Source of the DNA: Natrinema zhouii
GTDB taxonomy: Archaea; Halobacteriota; Halobacteria; Halobacteriales; Natrialbaceae
Assembly: GCF_013456555.2 (NCBI RefSeq)
Contig: NZ_CP059154.1
Location: 3,286,001-3,350,000 of the forward strand
DNA length: 64,000 nucleotides
Direction: 5' to 3'
The translations under genes and the position numbers were made by a program. The notes beneath the pieces were generated by a model. The model worked only from the letters and a program-made list of their open reading frames with translations. It had not been told where the DNA came from and did no database searches. This document shows, piece after piece, positions 17,265-26,586 of the stretch; the stretch's first letter is position 1; every line of letters begins with the position of its first letter.

Positions 17265-17786
17265 ATGATCGGACTCAGTCACGCGCTCTTGATAGTCGCG
17301 CGGATCGCACAAGCCAATCCCGGCGTCGATATCGATATCGGTGCGACCGGCGGACTCCTCGGGAGCGCGGTCGTGGCCTTCCTGACCACGCTGGCCGTCG
17401 GCGTGGTCCTGGTCGCCGTCGTCCCCGAGTACACGGAACGGATGATGGCGGACGTCCTCGAGGATCCGCTCGGGTCGTTCGTGTACGGAATCGGCTCGCT
17501 GCTCGCACTCGCTCTCGTAATTTTCCTCCTGGTGATCACGATCATCGGGATCCTGGTGGCGTTTCCGCTCGGACTCCTCGCGTACCTCGTATGGGCGGTC
17601 GGCGCGGCGATCGCCTACCTTGCGATCGCCGAGAGACTGGTCGGCCGCGAGGACAGCTGGCTGAAGCCGCTGGTGGTCGGGGCGGCCATCAACGGCGTCC
17701 TCGCGGTGACCGGCGTCGGCGCGATCCTCTCGGTCTGTATCGGTGCCGCCGGTTTCGGTGCGGTGCTCCGGGACTATCTCGGGTGA
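17265..17786 (+). CDS. Haloarchaeal polytopic membrane protein
   Basis: The 173-residue product has about four hydrophobic helices (2-14, 28-52, 70-90, 97-118) and a C-terminal glycine-rich helix (INGVLAVTGVGAILSVCIGAAGFGAV). It resembles the membrane part of haloarchaeal proteins that accompany bactofilin-like polymers, but I cannot confirm this. The ATG at 17265 starts the first hydrophobic stretch; the longer upstream frame has poor codon use. It is divergent from the zinc-ribbon gene. Confidence 0.78.
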   Translation: MIGLSHALLIVARIAQANPGVDIDIGATGGLLGSAVVAFLTTLAVGVVLVAVVPEYTERMMADVLEDPLGSFVYGIGSLLALALVIFLLVITIIGILVAFPLGLLAYLVWAVGAAIAYLAIAERLVGREDSWLKPLVVGAAINGVLAVTGVGAILSVCIGAAGFGAVLRDYLG

Positions 17787-17978
17787 GACCAGTTCGGTTC
17801 AGTGCAGGCGAGTTGATAACGGCGAGAACGGCTCGAACAGACGATACAGCACCACATGGCAGAGAACTAATTCTTGTGCTGCGCAACAAGGGCGACAGCG
17901 TTGGCACTCAGTCCATTTCCAGACGATCGTGGCGACAGACCCTTCGATAGTGGGAACGAGCAGAACCAGTCGACTCCG

Positions 17979-18275
17979 TTACCACGGGAGGTATCGCCGG
18001 AGACGAGCCACCATCGACGGTTCGTGGCGGACTCGCAGCGTCGTTCCGTCGGCGTCGAACACCGCTTCTGACGCGGGAATCCGTTTTCCGTCCGGCAGAT
18101 GGAAATACTGTTCGCCGGCCGGCACCGTTCCGCCGCTGCTCGCACCGAACAGCGACTTCGATCTCCCCGTCGGCGCAGAGACGGGTTCGTCGTACTCGAT
18201 TTCGTACACCGTCTGCCCGTCTTCGGTTATCTTTCGCCAGTCGACGATCTCGCGGTCCTCGTTCGTCCCGATCAT
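17979..18275 (-). CDS. Hypothetical protein
   Basis: The 98-residue ORF has haloarchaeal codon use and an acidic composition. It starts MIGTNEDREIVDW and ends with a basic tail RHEPSMVARLRRYLPW. Motifs such as YEIEYDEPVS and FHLPDGKRIPASEAVF suggest a small beta-rich domain. No family is recognised and it has no close operon partner; the 192 bases downstream hold nothing I recognise. Confidence 0.6.
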   Translation of the reverse strand: MIGTNEDREIVDWRKITEDGQTVYEIEYDEPVSAPTGRSKSLFGASSGGTVPAGEQYFHLPDGKRIPASEAVFDADGTTLRVRHEPSMVARLRRYLPW

Positions 18276-18404
18276 GCTCGCGGACCCGATCGTTTCGACG
18301 CGTAGTGAGTCGCGATGTCCATGTCGTCCGTTCGGTACTCGTGACAGCGACCTAAAACCGGTGGTGACTGCGACGGCTAGCTGACTCCGCTGAAACGCCG
18401 CCTC

Positions 18405-19781
18405 CTACCCGAGGTCGATCGGATCGACCTTCAGATACTCCCGGAGGACGACCGTCGCGTACGATCCCTTCGGCAGCGCGAACTCGAGCGTCAGCGGCTC
18501 GGTCTCGAGACGGAGATCCGTCCGCAGGAGCATCGCTCGCCGAGTGCCACTCGAGTGAAACTCGCCGGGGAGATCGAAGTCCGCGGGCTCGAGGCCGAGG
18601 TCGTCGAGGACGGCGCGTTCGATCTCGCCCTGCTCGCCGTCGGCGAGTTCCGTCTCGGTGCCGACCAGCGGCGCAGTGACGAACGCCCGACCGCGCTCGC
18701 AGTGACGGGTCACCGAGTCGACCCGCCGCTCGTCGACGCGCTGGAGCCGGTCCGTATCTGGCAGTTCGAGCCCGTCGGGTGCGTCGGTATCCGAGAAACA
18801 GACCACGTCGCCCGCGAGGGGTCGGTCGAACGGCAGTCCGCGTTCGAGGCGCTCGCTCAACATGAGGTTGAACGCGTAGGACTGGGCCGCGTGGACGAAC
18901 AGCCGCTGGAGGTTCGACGGGACCCGCTCGAGGGCCTCCCGAAATTCCGCAGCGCTGGGCTCGCCGTCGTCCTCTGCGAGCGCGTGGATCATCGAGCGCT
19001 CGTAGCGGAGACGGTTGGGGACCCGCTCGAGGGCTTCCTGCCAGTCTCTCGTTTCCTCGACGAAGGTCCGGGCCTCCTGCGTCGACTCGGGTTCCGCGTC
19101 CGTCGGATTGCCGAGGTAGGCCATCACCGCACCCTCCCAGTCGTCGCGAGCGATCGCGAGCCCGACTTCGTGCGTGACCGGCCGGCGGCTTCCGAAGCGC
19201 TGCTGGCCGAAGAAGTTGGGGACGCCGATCGAAACGTCGGATTCGCCATCGGAGTCGGTGTGCCCACCGTTCTTGTTGGTCTCGAGCCCGCCGAACTCGC
19301 CTAACTCGTCGGTGATCGTCGCGGCGTTTTCGGGCCGCTCGGGATCGGTGACCACGAGTTCGAACTCGTTGCCCGCGAGGTCGCCGAACTCGAGGTTCCG
19401 CCCGGCCCGCCCGAGCACCTCGATATCGACGCCATTGATCTCGGGCAGGTCCGCGGGGTCGGCTCCGTAGACCGAGAACAGCTGCGTCGTCACGGCGTAC
19501 TTGTCCTTCGTCCCGGCCCAGTTGACCCGCTCGCGGGAGACGCCCAGCGCGTCCGAGAGCCGCGAGGCGAAGTCGTTGGTGTCCCACCCCCGCAGCGTCG
19601 CTCGAAAGACGAGGTGCGGGTAGGCGTCCGTCGGCGCGTCGACGGGTTCCGTGTCGAAGCGCTCGAGTTCGCGCACCCGGAAATCGGCGTCGTCCTCGCG
19701 GAGGCGGCCGCCGATGCCGTCCGCGTCGCTGACGTAGTACTCCATACCGACGGCCTGCTCCGTGGGGTGGCCTGAGCGCAT
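18405..19781 (-). CDS. truD: tRNA pseudouridine(13) synthase TruD
   Basis: TruD isomerises uridine 13 of tRNAs to pseudouridine. The 458-residue protein has the catalytic motif [14 protein letters not shown] with the nucleophilic Asp near residue 93, the downstream [19 protein letters not shown] motif and the inserted TRUD domain that makes the family longer than other pseudouridine synthases. The start at the ATG at 19781 gives the N-terminus [16 protein letters not shown], as in haloarchaeal homologues; a second Met lies 12 residues later. Confidence 0.94.
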   Translation of the reverse strand: MRSGHPTEQAVGMEYYVSDADGIGGRLREDDADFRVRELERFDTEPVDAPTDAYPHLVFRATLRGWDTNDFASRLSDALGVSRERVNWAGTKDKYAVTTQLFSVYGADPADLPEINGVDIEVLGRAGRNLEFGDLAGNEFELVVTDPERPENAATITDELGEFGGLETNKNGGHTDSDGESDVSIGVPNFFGQQRFGSRRPVTHEVGLAIARDDWEGAVMAYLGNPTDAEPESTQEARTFVEETRDWQEALERVPNRLRYERSMIHALAEDDGEPSAAEFREALERVPSNLQRLFVHAAQSYAFNLMLSERLERGLPFDRPLAGDVVCFSDTDAPDGLELPDTDRLQRVDERRVDSVTRHCERGRAFVTAPLVGTETELADGEQGEIERAVLDDLGLEPADFDLPGEFHSSGTRRAMLLRTDLRLETEPLTLEFALPKGSYATVVLREYLKVDPIDLG

Positions 19782-19869
19782 GCTGGTTGCCGTCGGTTCG
19801 AGTGCCGCGCGTAAATCGGTTCGTTCTCGCGGCGAGCGACGGCCCGTGGATTCACCTCGGGCGATAGGA

Positions 19870-20643
19870 TCAGTCCGTCCGCGGGATCGACCGCGCACCC
19901 AGCGCGAACGCGACGACCGCGAGAACGGCGAGGATTCCGAGGTTCGCGAGCGCGGGATCGACGCCGGCGATAGCGGGCGTCTCCGCACCGGAGTACGTCG
20001 CGGCCCGTACCCCCCGTGCGAAGTAGGTCAGCGGCGAGAGGTTGACGAGCGGGCCGAACCAGTCGGGCAGTTGGGAAAGCGATATGAACGTCTCCGAGAG
20101 GAAGAGCAGCGGGAGACCGATCGCGTTGCTGGCGGCAACCGCGCCGTCCTGCGAGTCGGTGTAGCTACCGAGCATTGCGCCGACGCCGCAGAAGCAGACG
20201 ACGCCGACGAGGATGTAGGGTACCAGCAGCGGCGAGAACGCGATCTCAGCGCCGGTCAGCAAGACCACCAGTCCGAGAATGAGCAGGCTCGCCAACCCGA
20301 TGATCGCGGCGTTGACCACGGTCTGGGCGAGAAGCCACTCGCCTCGAGTCAGCGGCGTCGTCGCGAGCTTCTCGAAGCGACTCCCCTCGCGGTGGCGCGC
20401 GACCTCGCTGCCCATCCGCGACAGCGGAGTGAAGAGGACGACGACGGCGAGGTAGCCCGGGACGTAGTAGGTCGCCGGCTCGGTGAACAGTCCCTCTCCC
20501 GTGGGATCGGTGCGGATCAGCGCGCCGAAGATGACGATCAGGATCACCGGGAAGAAGAAGGTGAAGAAGACCGCCGTCCGCCGGCGGATAAACGAGCGCC
20601 ACCCGGCGCTCGTCTCGGCTCCGACGCGTCCCGTCCGACTCAC
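19870..20643 (-). CDS. ABC-2 type transporter permease
   Basis: The 257-residue protein has six hydrophobic helices and the ABC-2 signature region ([20 protein letters not shown] and [36 protein letters not shown]). It would form the membrane part of an exporter with the ATPase encoded just upstream. It starts with GTG, overlapping the ATPase stop as GTGA, so the two are translationally coupled. The exported substrate (lipid, drug or polysaccharide) is unknown. Confidence 0.9.
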   Translation of the reverse strand: MSRTGRVGAETSAGWRSFIRRRTAVFFTFFFPVILIVIFGALIRTDPTGEGLFTEPATYYVPGYLAVVVLFTPLSRMGSEVARHREGSRFEKLATTPLTRGEWLLAQTVVNAAIIGLASLLILGLVVLLTGAEIAFSPLLVPYILVGVVCFCGVGAMLGSYTDSQDGAVAASNAIGLPLLFLSETFISLSQLPDWFGPLVNLSPLTYFARGVRAATYSGAETPAIAGVDPALANLGILAVLAVVAFALGARSIPRTD

Positions 20644-21647
20644 GCCGTCTCACCCGCCTGCGCGATATCAGACTCATCGGAACCGCTCTGCCCGCTTCCC
20701 CCATGTTTCCCGCCCGCGAGCCGATCGGTTCGCTCCCGCTCGGTCGCGTCGGCCAGGGAGAGATAGACGTCCTCGAGGTCGGGTTCGGCCCACGAGAGCT
20801 CGGTGTACTCGACGTCGCGGGCCTCGAGATAGTCGACGACGGTCCCGATTGCGGCAGGGTCGATGTCGCGGACGACGACTGTACCGTCCGGGCTTCGGCC
20901 CCGGCCGCGGTCCGGGCGTTCGACCGGGTACTCGAGGGCGTCGAAGGCGTCCGGATCGGCCGCCGTTTCGATCGTGAGCCGGCTCGAGCCGCCGTGGTCT
21001 CGGACGAGCGCTTCGGGAGTGCCCTGTGCGACGAGCGAGCCGTCGGCGAGCAGACCGACGCGGTCGGCGAGCCGCTCGGCTTCGGCCATGTCGTGGGTGG
21101 TCAGGACGACGGTCGTCCCGCCCGCGGCGAGGTCCTCGATCAGTCGCCAGACGGTGCGACGGCCGGCGGGGTCGATGCCCGTCGTCGGCTCGTCGAGGAA
21201 GAGCAGATCGGGGTCGTTGACCAGCGCGGAGCCGACGCAGACCCGGCGCTGCTGGCCGCCCGAGAGGTCCTCGTACCAGGTGTCACCGGCGTCGACGAGA
21301 CCGACGTCCGCGAGGACGTCGTCGGAATCCCGCGCGTCGTCGTAGAGTCCCGCATAGTAGGCGAGCAGTTCTCTCGCGCTGAGTCTGCCGGGTGGCGAGA
21401 ACTCCTGTGGCAGCACGCCGAGTCGGTCGTGATCGACGGCCGACGGCGACGCGCCGAGGATTCGTGCGCTGCCGCCGTCGGGTTCGGTCGTCCCCGTCAG
21501 CGCGCGGACGAGCGTCGTCTTGCCGGCCCCGTTCGGACCGATCAGCGCGAAGACCTCGCCGCTCTCGACGGAGAGCGACGCCCCCGAGAGGGCCGTCGTC
21601 TCGCCGTAGACCTTCTCGAGGTCCGTCGCTTCGACTACGGCTTCCAT
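20640..21647 (-). CDS. ABC transporter ATP-binding protein (exporter type)
   Basis: The 335-residue ATPase has Walker A GPNGAGKTT (residues 37-45), signature LSGGQQRRV (about 129), Walker B LLFLDEPTTGIDP (about 149-160) and a switch His in TTHDMAEAE. The C-terminal region (about 220-335) is the extension seen in exporters of the DrrA/CcmA type. An in-frame upstream ATG would add 36 residues; the ATG at 21647 begins at the conserved strand. It pairs with the overlapping permease. Confidence 0.92.
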   Translation of the reverse strand: MEAVVEATDLEKVYGETTALSGASLSVESGEVFALIGPNGAGKTTLVRALTGTTEPDGGSARILGASPSAVDHDRLGVLPQEFSPPGRLSARELLAYYAGLYDDARDSDDVLADVGLVDAGDTWYEDLSGGQQRRVCVGSALVNDPDLLFLDEPTTGIDPAGRRTVWRLIEDLAAGGTTVVLTTHDMAEAERLADRVGLLADGSLVAQGTPEALVRDHGGSSRLTIETAADPDAFDALEYPVERPDRGRGRSPDGTVVVRDIDPAAIGTVVDYLEARDVEYTELSWAEPDLEDVYLSLADATERERTDRLAGGKHGGSGQSGSDESDIAQAGETA

Positions 21648-21878
21648 ACGGATGGCTTCCCACGCATCGCGGGTAAGGGGTTCGATTCCGCCGGCCGGGC
21701 TCGCGGATCGCTGTCCGTCCGTTCGCAATGGACGGTTCTCACTCGCGTCGAACACTCACGGCTCGCTTCGCTCACCGTTCGCGTCACCGCGGTTCTCGCT
21801 CACTGTGTTCGCTCCGAACCGCGCTCTTGCCGTCGCAGGTACAACCGTTACCCGTTCGGTCCTGATACAAACTCAGGA

Positions 21879-22835
21879 ATGACGAAACTCGGATACACCC
21901 TCTCGAGCGAGGAGTTCGGCCCGACGGAACTGGTCGATATCGCCGTGCGAGCCGAGGAGGCCGGCTTCGACTTCCTCTCGATTTCCGATCACTTTCACCC
22001 GTGGGTGTCGGCCCAGGGCGAGTCGCCGTTCGTCTGGTCGACGCTCGGCGGCATCGCGACGGCGACCGACGAGATCGAGGTCGGCGTCGGCGTCACCTGT
22101 CCGACGATCCGGATTCACCCGGTCAACGTCGCCCACGCCGTCGCCACCGTCGACGAGATGTTCGGCGATCGGTTCACCTTCGGCGTCGGCACCGGCGAGA
22201 ACCTGAACGAACACGTCACGGGCGAGCGCTGGCCCGAACACGACGTTCGCCTCGAGATGTTAGACGAGGCGATGGACGTCATGCGTTCGCTCTGGACCGG
22301 CGAGCCGACGAGCCACCACGGCGAGCACTATACGGTCGAGAACGCTCGCCTCTACACCGTGCCGGACGAGCAGCCGACGACGATCGGGAGCGCGTTCGGT
22401 CCGCAGACCGCCAAGTGGGTCGCTGAGACCGCCGACGGACTCTGGTGTTCCGGCCCGAAGGAGGAGCCGGTCGAGGCCTACGAGGACGCCGGCGGAGACG
22501 GACCGAAGTACACCCAGCTGCACGGCTGCTACGCCGACAGCGAGGAGGAAGCGATCGAGACGATCTACGAGCAGTGGCCCAACGGCTCGATTCCGGGCGA
22601 ACTCGGTCAGGAGTTGCCGACGCCGGCCCACTTCGAACAGGCCGCTCAGATGGTCGAGAAAGAGGACATCGCCGAGGCCGGGACCACCACCGAACCGGAC
22701 CCGCAGGCACACATCGACAGCATCGAGGAGGCGGCCGACGCCGGCTACGATCACGTCTACTTCCACCAGATCGGGGACGAACAGGAGAAGGCGATCGAGT
22801 TCTACGAGGAAGAAGTGCTGCCGTCGTTCCGCTGA
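21879..22835 (+). CDS. F420-dependent LLM-class oxidoreductase (TIGR03557-like)
   Basis: The 318-residue TIM-barrel flavin/F420 oxidoreductase has the N-terminal motif LGYTLSSEEF, the SDHFHPW segment and FGVGTGENLNEHVTGE, close to the F420-dependent glucose-6-phosphate dehydrogenase-like TIGR03557 group. Haloarchaea make F420, so F420 is the likely cofactor; the substrate is unknown. The ATG at 21879 is preceded by a non-coding GC-poor run. Confidence 0.88.
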   Translation: MTKLGYTLSSEEFGPTELVDIAVRAEEAGFDFLSISDHFHPWVSAQGESPFVWSTLGGIATATDEIEVGVGVTCPTIRIHPVNVAHAVATVDEMFGDRFTFGVGTGENLNEHVTGERWPEHDVRLEMLDEAMDVMRSLWTGEPTSHHGEHYTVENARLYTVPDEQPTTIGSAFGPQTAKWVAETADGLWCSGPKEEPVEAYEDAGGDGPKYTQLHGCYADSEEEAIETIYEQWPNGSIPGELGQELPTPAHFEQAAQMVEKEDIAEAGTTTEPDPQAHIDSIEEAADAGYDHVYFHQIGDEQEKAIEFYEEEVLPSFR

Positions 22836-22868
22836 CGCGAAGGCGTGAGAGCCGACCGGGGCGGCACC

Positions 22869-23984
22869 TCACCGGGATTCGATCTCGAGACTCGTCTCGG
22901 ACACCGCCGTCACCGTGCCGGCGATAGACGCGTGCTGGGGATTGCTGATCCCGTCGGAACTCGGCCTCGCGATCCGGTCGCCGGCGTCGACGCGGTCGCC
23001 GACCGCGACGATCGGCTCGGCGGATTCGACGATGTCGGGTTCCGGATTCGTCACGAGCGGAATCCGGACGGCGGCCGGTTCGACCGTCGCGGTCGGTTCG
23101 GTTTCCGCCTCCCGGACGCTCCAATCGTACTCCTCGAGCACGTCGATCCGCCCCCCGCCGAGCGTATTTTTCGCGATGGTCTCCGTGTCGAGCACGAGCA
23201 GGCAGTTCGTGTGCTTGCGGACACCGTACTCGTCGGGTACTGAATCAATCGGAAAGCACCAGCCCGGCCCGCCGTCGGCGATCACGGCGTCCGAGGGGAG
23301 CGCGTCGGGCGGACAGTCGGCCGCGCGCAGCAGTTCGCTCGCGGGCGTGCCGATCGGGACCTCGAGGAACCGGTCTCGCGGTACCTCGCCGCCGACGTGG
23401 ACGTACTTGCGGGTCACGGGCACGCCGTCCGAGAGCGCGCGGGAGATATTGTACAGGGTCTCGGTGTTCTGGACGAGCCAGCCGCGATCGGTGGGGAGGT
23501 CGTTCCCGATGACCGTCCCGTCGACGGTTTTGAGGAGGACGCTCTCCATCCCGTACTGATACTTGTTCTCCGTATACGCGAAGACGACGCCCGACTCTGC
23601 GTCCCGATCGAGCGGCAGTTCGGCTGGCGGAATCACCGTCCCGTCGGTTTCGTTCTCGAGTTCCTGCATGTGTTCGTCGCGATCCTTCCACTTCGCGCTG
23701 ACGACGATCAGGTCGAACGCCCGCTCGAGCAGCGCGTCGAACAGCGCGGCGAACGTCTCCGCGCGGGTCTTCCCGAGCCACTTGTCGATGGAGTAGTTCG
23801 GTTCGCTCTCCTGGTGGTTCATCAGGAGGGAATCGACCGCCTCGAGGTCCGTCCACTTCGCGTAGGACGGAAATCCGGCACCGCCCGCGCCCGCGACGCC
23901 GGCCGCCCGGATCAGGTCGCTCCCCTGCGTTCGAACGTCCGGCCACTCCGCGGATCGGGTCGCCAGTAGGCGTGAGGTTATCAT
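22869..23984 (-). CDS. RnfC/NuoF-like flavoprotein without iron-sulfur clusters
   Basis: The 371-residue protein has the glycine-rich motif GVAGAGGAGFPSYAKW (residues 29-44) of the complex I 51-kDa FMN/NADH domain, then an SLBB-like part (KYVHVGGEVPRDRFLEVPIGTPASELL) and a C-terminal biotinyl-lipoyl-like part. This order matches RnfC and PduS, but there are only three cysteines and no CxxCxxC cluster, so the ferredoxin domain is missing. NAD(P)H-flavin electron transfer is likely; its partner is unknown. It is divergent from a Bat-type regulator. Confidence 0.82.
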   Translation of the reverse strand: MITSRLLATRSAEWPDVRTQGSDLIRAAGVAGAGGAGFPSYAKWTDLEAVDSLLMNHQESEPNYSIDKWLGKTRAETFAALFDALLERAFDLIVVSAKWKDRDEHMQELENETDGTVIPPAELPLDRDAESGVVFAYTENKYQYGMESVLLKTVDGTVIGNDLPTDRGWLVQNTETLYNISRALSDGVPVTRKYVHVGGEVPRDRFLEVPIGTPASELLRAADCPPDALPSDAVIADGGPGWCFPIDSVPDEYGVRKHTNCLLVLDTETIAKNTLGGGRIDVLEEYDWSVREAETEPTATVEPAAVRIPLVTNPEPDIVESAEPIVAVGDRVDAGDRIARPSSDGISNPQHASIAGTVTAVSETSLEIESR

Positions 23985-24024
23985 GACGAGTGGTTACTCG
24001 CCCGGAGCGATCGTCCGACTTGAT

Positions 24025-24038
24025 CCGCAGATATGCGG
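24025..24038. promoter_or_regulatory. Candidate operator palindrome in the divergent region
   Basis: CCGCA and TGCGG flank a GATA spacer between the RnfC-like gene and the Bat-type regulator. It is followed by TTTATAC (about 24042-24048), a TATA-like sequence. The palindrome could be a regulator binding site; this is inference from position only. Confidence 0.3.
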
Positions 24039-24140
24039 GGTGTTTATACGTCGAACCGTACCAGCGTTCGATCCGCTGTCCAGCGGTCCGACGAGACGGT
24101 AGCTTTGTAGGTGACAGTGGACGTACATCAGGCCGGTGAA

Positions 24141-24803
24141 ATGCGCTATCTCGAGTTGAGCCTTCAGCGACCGCCGGCTGAGCGGCATCCGATGCACCAG
24201 TTCGTCGTCGAACACGAGGCGTACACCGCCTCGAGATTGCTCTACGGACACCGGTACGGCGACGAGCACGTGATGCTCTTCCACGTCGACGGTCCGCGAG
24301 CACCCTACGAGCGGGCCCTCGACGACGCACCCACGATACTCGAGTACGAACTCGCCCCCTGTCGCGACGATTCCGTATACCTGTACGTGCGGGAGACGCT
24401 GACGGGAGCCGACCGAACGTTTGCGGACGCGGTCGAACAGCCGGGACTGATCGTCATCCCGCCGCTAGAGCACCGCGCCGACGGCACGATCCGGCTGACG
24501 GTGGTCGGCCCCAGCGAAGCGATCCAGACGGTGGTCGACGATATGTCCGACGCGATGCACGTCGACGTCCTGTCGGTCGGCAAGTACCGCGCCGGGCGGA
24601 TCGACGCCCGGACGGACCTGACCGAGCGCCAGTTCGAGGCCGTCTCCGCGGCCGTCGACTGCGGCTACTACCACACGACGCGGGACGCCTCGCTCGAGGA
24701 CGTCGCCGATCGGCTGGACTGCTCGAGCGGGACGGCGGGGGAGTTGCTCCGGCGGGCCGAACGGACCGTTATGGCAGAGCTCGTCCGCGGCGGACCGTTC
24801 TGA
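24141..24803 (+). CDS. Bat-type HTH-10 transcriptional regulator
   Basis: The 220-residue protein has the haloarchaeal bacterio-opsin activator layout: an N-terminal beta-rich domain (1-150) and a C-terminal HTH-10 domain (about 165-220) with LTERQFEAVSAAVDCGYYHTTRDASLEDVADRLDCSSGTAGELLRRAE. It probably regulates the divergent RnfC-like gene. The frame is open from a GTG at 24111, but the ATG at 24141 gives the family start MRYLELSLQ. Confidence 0.9.
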   Translation: MRYLELSLQRPPAERHPMHQFVVEHEAYTASRLLYGHRYGDEHVMLFHVDGPRAPYERALDDAPTILEYELAPCRDDSVYLYVRETLTGADRTFADAVEQPGLIVIPPLEHRADGTIRLTVVGPSEAIQTVVDDMSDAMHVDVLSVGKYRAGRIDARTDLTERQFEAVSAAVDCGYYHTTRDASLEDVADRLDCSSGTAGELLRRAERTVMAELVRGGPF

Positions 24804-24861
24804 GGGGCGCGCGACGTCTACAAGGGGGATGTGGCAGAGCACGTCCACCACCGCTGGTGAC

Positions 24862-24905
24862 TACTCCCACGACTTCAGTCGTGGGCTTTCTCCTGCTTTC
24901 GATAT
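24862..24905 (+). mobile_element. IS200/IS605-type end-like hairpin (remnant)
   Basis: A perfect hairpin (9-bp arms around TC, 24866-24885, CCCACGACTTCAGTCGTGGG) followed by a pyrimidine-rich GGCTTTCTCCTGC matches the subterminal hairpins seen at ends of IS200/IS605 and IS1341 elements in haloarchaea. No tnpA or tnpB gene is present in the 412-base gap, so this would be a solo end. It could instead be a terminator for the regulator gene, which ends 63 bases upstream. Confidence 0.45.
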
Positions 24906-24998
24906 AAGCTGCGGTCGCCCATCGTGGATTTCGTATCCGATCGTGCCTGCTAACGGTTCACGGACGTTTTTCGCGGTCCAAACGTATCTCCGACTGCT

Positions 24999-25157
24999 AT
25001 GCCAGTCCCGCTCGATGAGTACCATGGCGAGGTATCATCGGAGACCGCGACCAAACTCGAGACGACCGCGTCCGAGCGGCGACCCCGCCGTTCGAACGAT
25101 TGACGCGACTGGGTGGAACGGATCGCGGCCATCGTGGATGCGGAGACCGCGGACTGA
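24999..25157 (+). pseudogene. Small ORF with an in-frame stop (possible broken gene)
   Basis: An ATG opens a 34-codon frame (MPVPLDEYHGEVSSETATKLE...) that ends at a TGA at 25101-25103, but the same frame continues with haloarchaeal codon use as RDWVERIAAIVDAETAD to a second TGA. With one nonsense change the frame would give a 52-residue acidic protein. I recognise no family. It may be a decayed gene or chance. Confidence 0.3.
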
Positions 25158-25215
25158 ACCGTCGCGGTTCGCCGGTTCCCCATCCGTTTTGCCGTTCGCA
25201 CCGGAACCGTCGCCC

Positions 25216-26232
25216 ATGGAGTACACCACGCTCGGCGATACGGGCACGACAGTCTCGAGACTCTGCTTCGGCACCTGGCGCTTCGGAAAGGAGAGCGACG
25301 GTACCGTCGAAACCGACCGCAAGGAGGCCCACGAACTGCTCGATACCGCCTGGGATAACGGAATCAACTTCATCGATACCGCGAACGTCTACGGCGATCC
25401 GAACGGCACCAGCGAGGAGTGGATCGGCGAGTGGCTTGAGGACCGGGATATTCACCGCGAGGACATCGTCATCGCCTCGAAGGTCTACTTCCCGTTCGAC
25501 GGTCGCGGCGAGCCCGGTCCGAACGACTCCGGACTCGGTCGCAAGCACATCCGCGCACAGATCGAGGGCACCCTCGAGCGACTGGGTACCGACTACCTCG
25601 ACCTCTACTACATCCACCGCTGGGACGAGAACACGCCGATTCGGGAGACCATGCAGACGCTCACCGAACTCGTCCGCGAGGGAAAAGTCCACTATCTCGG
25701 TGCGTCGAGCATGGCCGCCTGGAAGCTCACGAAAGCGCTGTGGGAAAGCGACGTAGAAGGCCTCGAGCGCTTCGACGTCACCCAGCCGATGTTCAACGCG
25801 GCCGATACGGACGATGTCGGAGACTACCTCGACGTTTGTGCGGATCAGGACATCGCTGTCTGTCCGTACTCGCCGCTGGCCGGCGGCTTCCTCACCGGGA
25901 AATATGAGCGGACCGAGGACGGCACCGTCGTCGCACCGGACGGCTCCCGCGGGAGTCTCACCGACCTCTTCGAGGACCGCTACACCAGCGAAACCGCCTG
26001 GGAAGTGCTCGAGGCCGTCGAATCCGTCGCCGATCAGGTCGATGCCACGCCGGCACAGGTCTCGCTGCGCTGGCTGATGGAACAGGACCGCTTTACCTGC
26101 GTGCCGATCGTCGGCGCGCGGACGTCCGACCAACTCGAGGAGAACGTCGGCGCGGTCGAATTCGAACTCAGCGACGAGCAGTTCGGGCGAATCGACGACG
26201 CTCGCGGTGGGGACGGCGACGGCTATCGCTGA
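25216..26232 (+). CDS. Aldo/keto reductase
   Basis: The 338-residue TIM-barrel NADPH-type reductase has catalytic residues of the family: Asp and Tyr in FIDTANVYG (about residues 53-58), Lys in VIASKVYF (about 88) and His in YYIHRWDEN (about 132). C-terminal VPIVGARTSDQLEENV binds the cofactor phosphate. It belongs to the YhdN/Tas-like group; the substrate is not predictable. The ATG at 25216 starts the conserved MEYTTLGDTGTTVSRLCFG. It is the only gene in its stretch and has an untranslated upstream region. Confidence 0.93.
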   Translation: MEYTTLGDTGTTVSRLCFGTWRFGKESDGTVETDRKEAHELLDTAWDNGINFIDTANVYGDPNGTSEEWIGEWLEDRDIHREDIVIASKVYFPFDGRGEPGPNDSGLGRKHIRAQIEGTLERLGTDYLDLYYIHRWDENTPIRETMQTLTELVREGKVHYLGASSMAAWKLTKALWESDVEGLERFDVTQPMFNAADTDDVGDYLDVCADQDIAVCPYSPLAGGFLTGKYERTEDGTVVAPDGSRGSLTDLFEDRYTSETAWEVLEAVESVADQVDATPAQVSLRWLMEQDRFTCVPIVGARTSDQLEENVGAVEFELSDEQFGRIDDARGGDGDGYR

Positions 26233-26239
26233 GTTTCAC

Positions 26240-26530
26240 AGTAATTGGTAGACGGATTCGTTCGTGTGAACGGAACAGTGCTTTCTGACGTGATCGGGGA
26301 ACGAAGCGCCCTGCTATCGTGGTACCTAGGAGAGCCACACCCTCCCCAGCCGATTCGCTCGGTCATTCTTCCCTCGCTCATCCACCGGAAGACGCGTATG
26401 CGTCTTCCGAGCCGTTCGCTCACGATGTTCGCGAAGACCTCGCACGATTTCGTGCCGCGGTTCATTGGCATTCACCGCGGCCCAGCGCGCGCCACCGCGT
26501 CGGTTGGCCGGTTCGAAGGAAACGTAGTAG
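26240..26530 (+). repeat. Dispersed intergenic repeat, copy 2
   Basis: This fills most of the 354-base convergent gap between the aldo-keto reductase and the M24 peptidase. Shared blocks are TTGGTAGACGGAT near the left end, CCTGCTATCGTGG (26309-26321), CCACACCCTCCCCAGCCGATTC (about 26335-26356) and CAGCGCGCGCCACCGC (26483-26498). Between the blocks it carries its own palindromes, such as a 10-bp arm pair around GTAT (26390-26413, approximate) and GCACGA-TT-TCGTGC. No gene is visible. Confidence 0.8.
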
Positions 26531-26586
26531 CATTCTTCCCCGATTTCCACGAGTAGCCGTGAAAAACGGAATCGTGCTACGATCTA

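Noticed and set aside
20703-21647. N-terminal extension of the LLM oxidoreductase
   Set aside because: The open frame extends far upstream across the ABC ATPase gene on the opposite strand; the protein begins at the ATG at 21879 by homology.
24866-24885. Intrinsic terminator for the Bat-type regulator
   Set aside because: It remains possible, but archaeal terminators are mainly T-rich without a hairpin, and this hairpin matches IS200/IS605 end-type sequences, so it is listed as an element end with low confidence.
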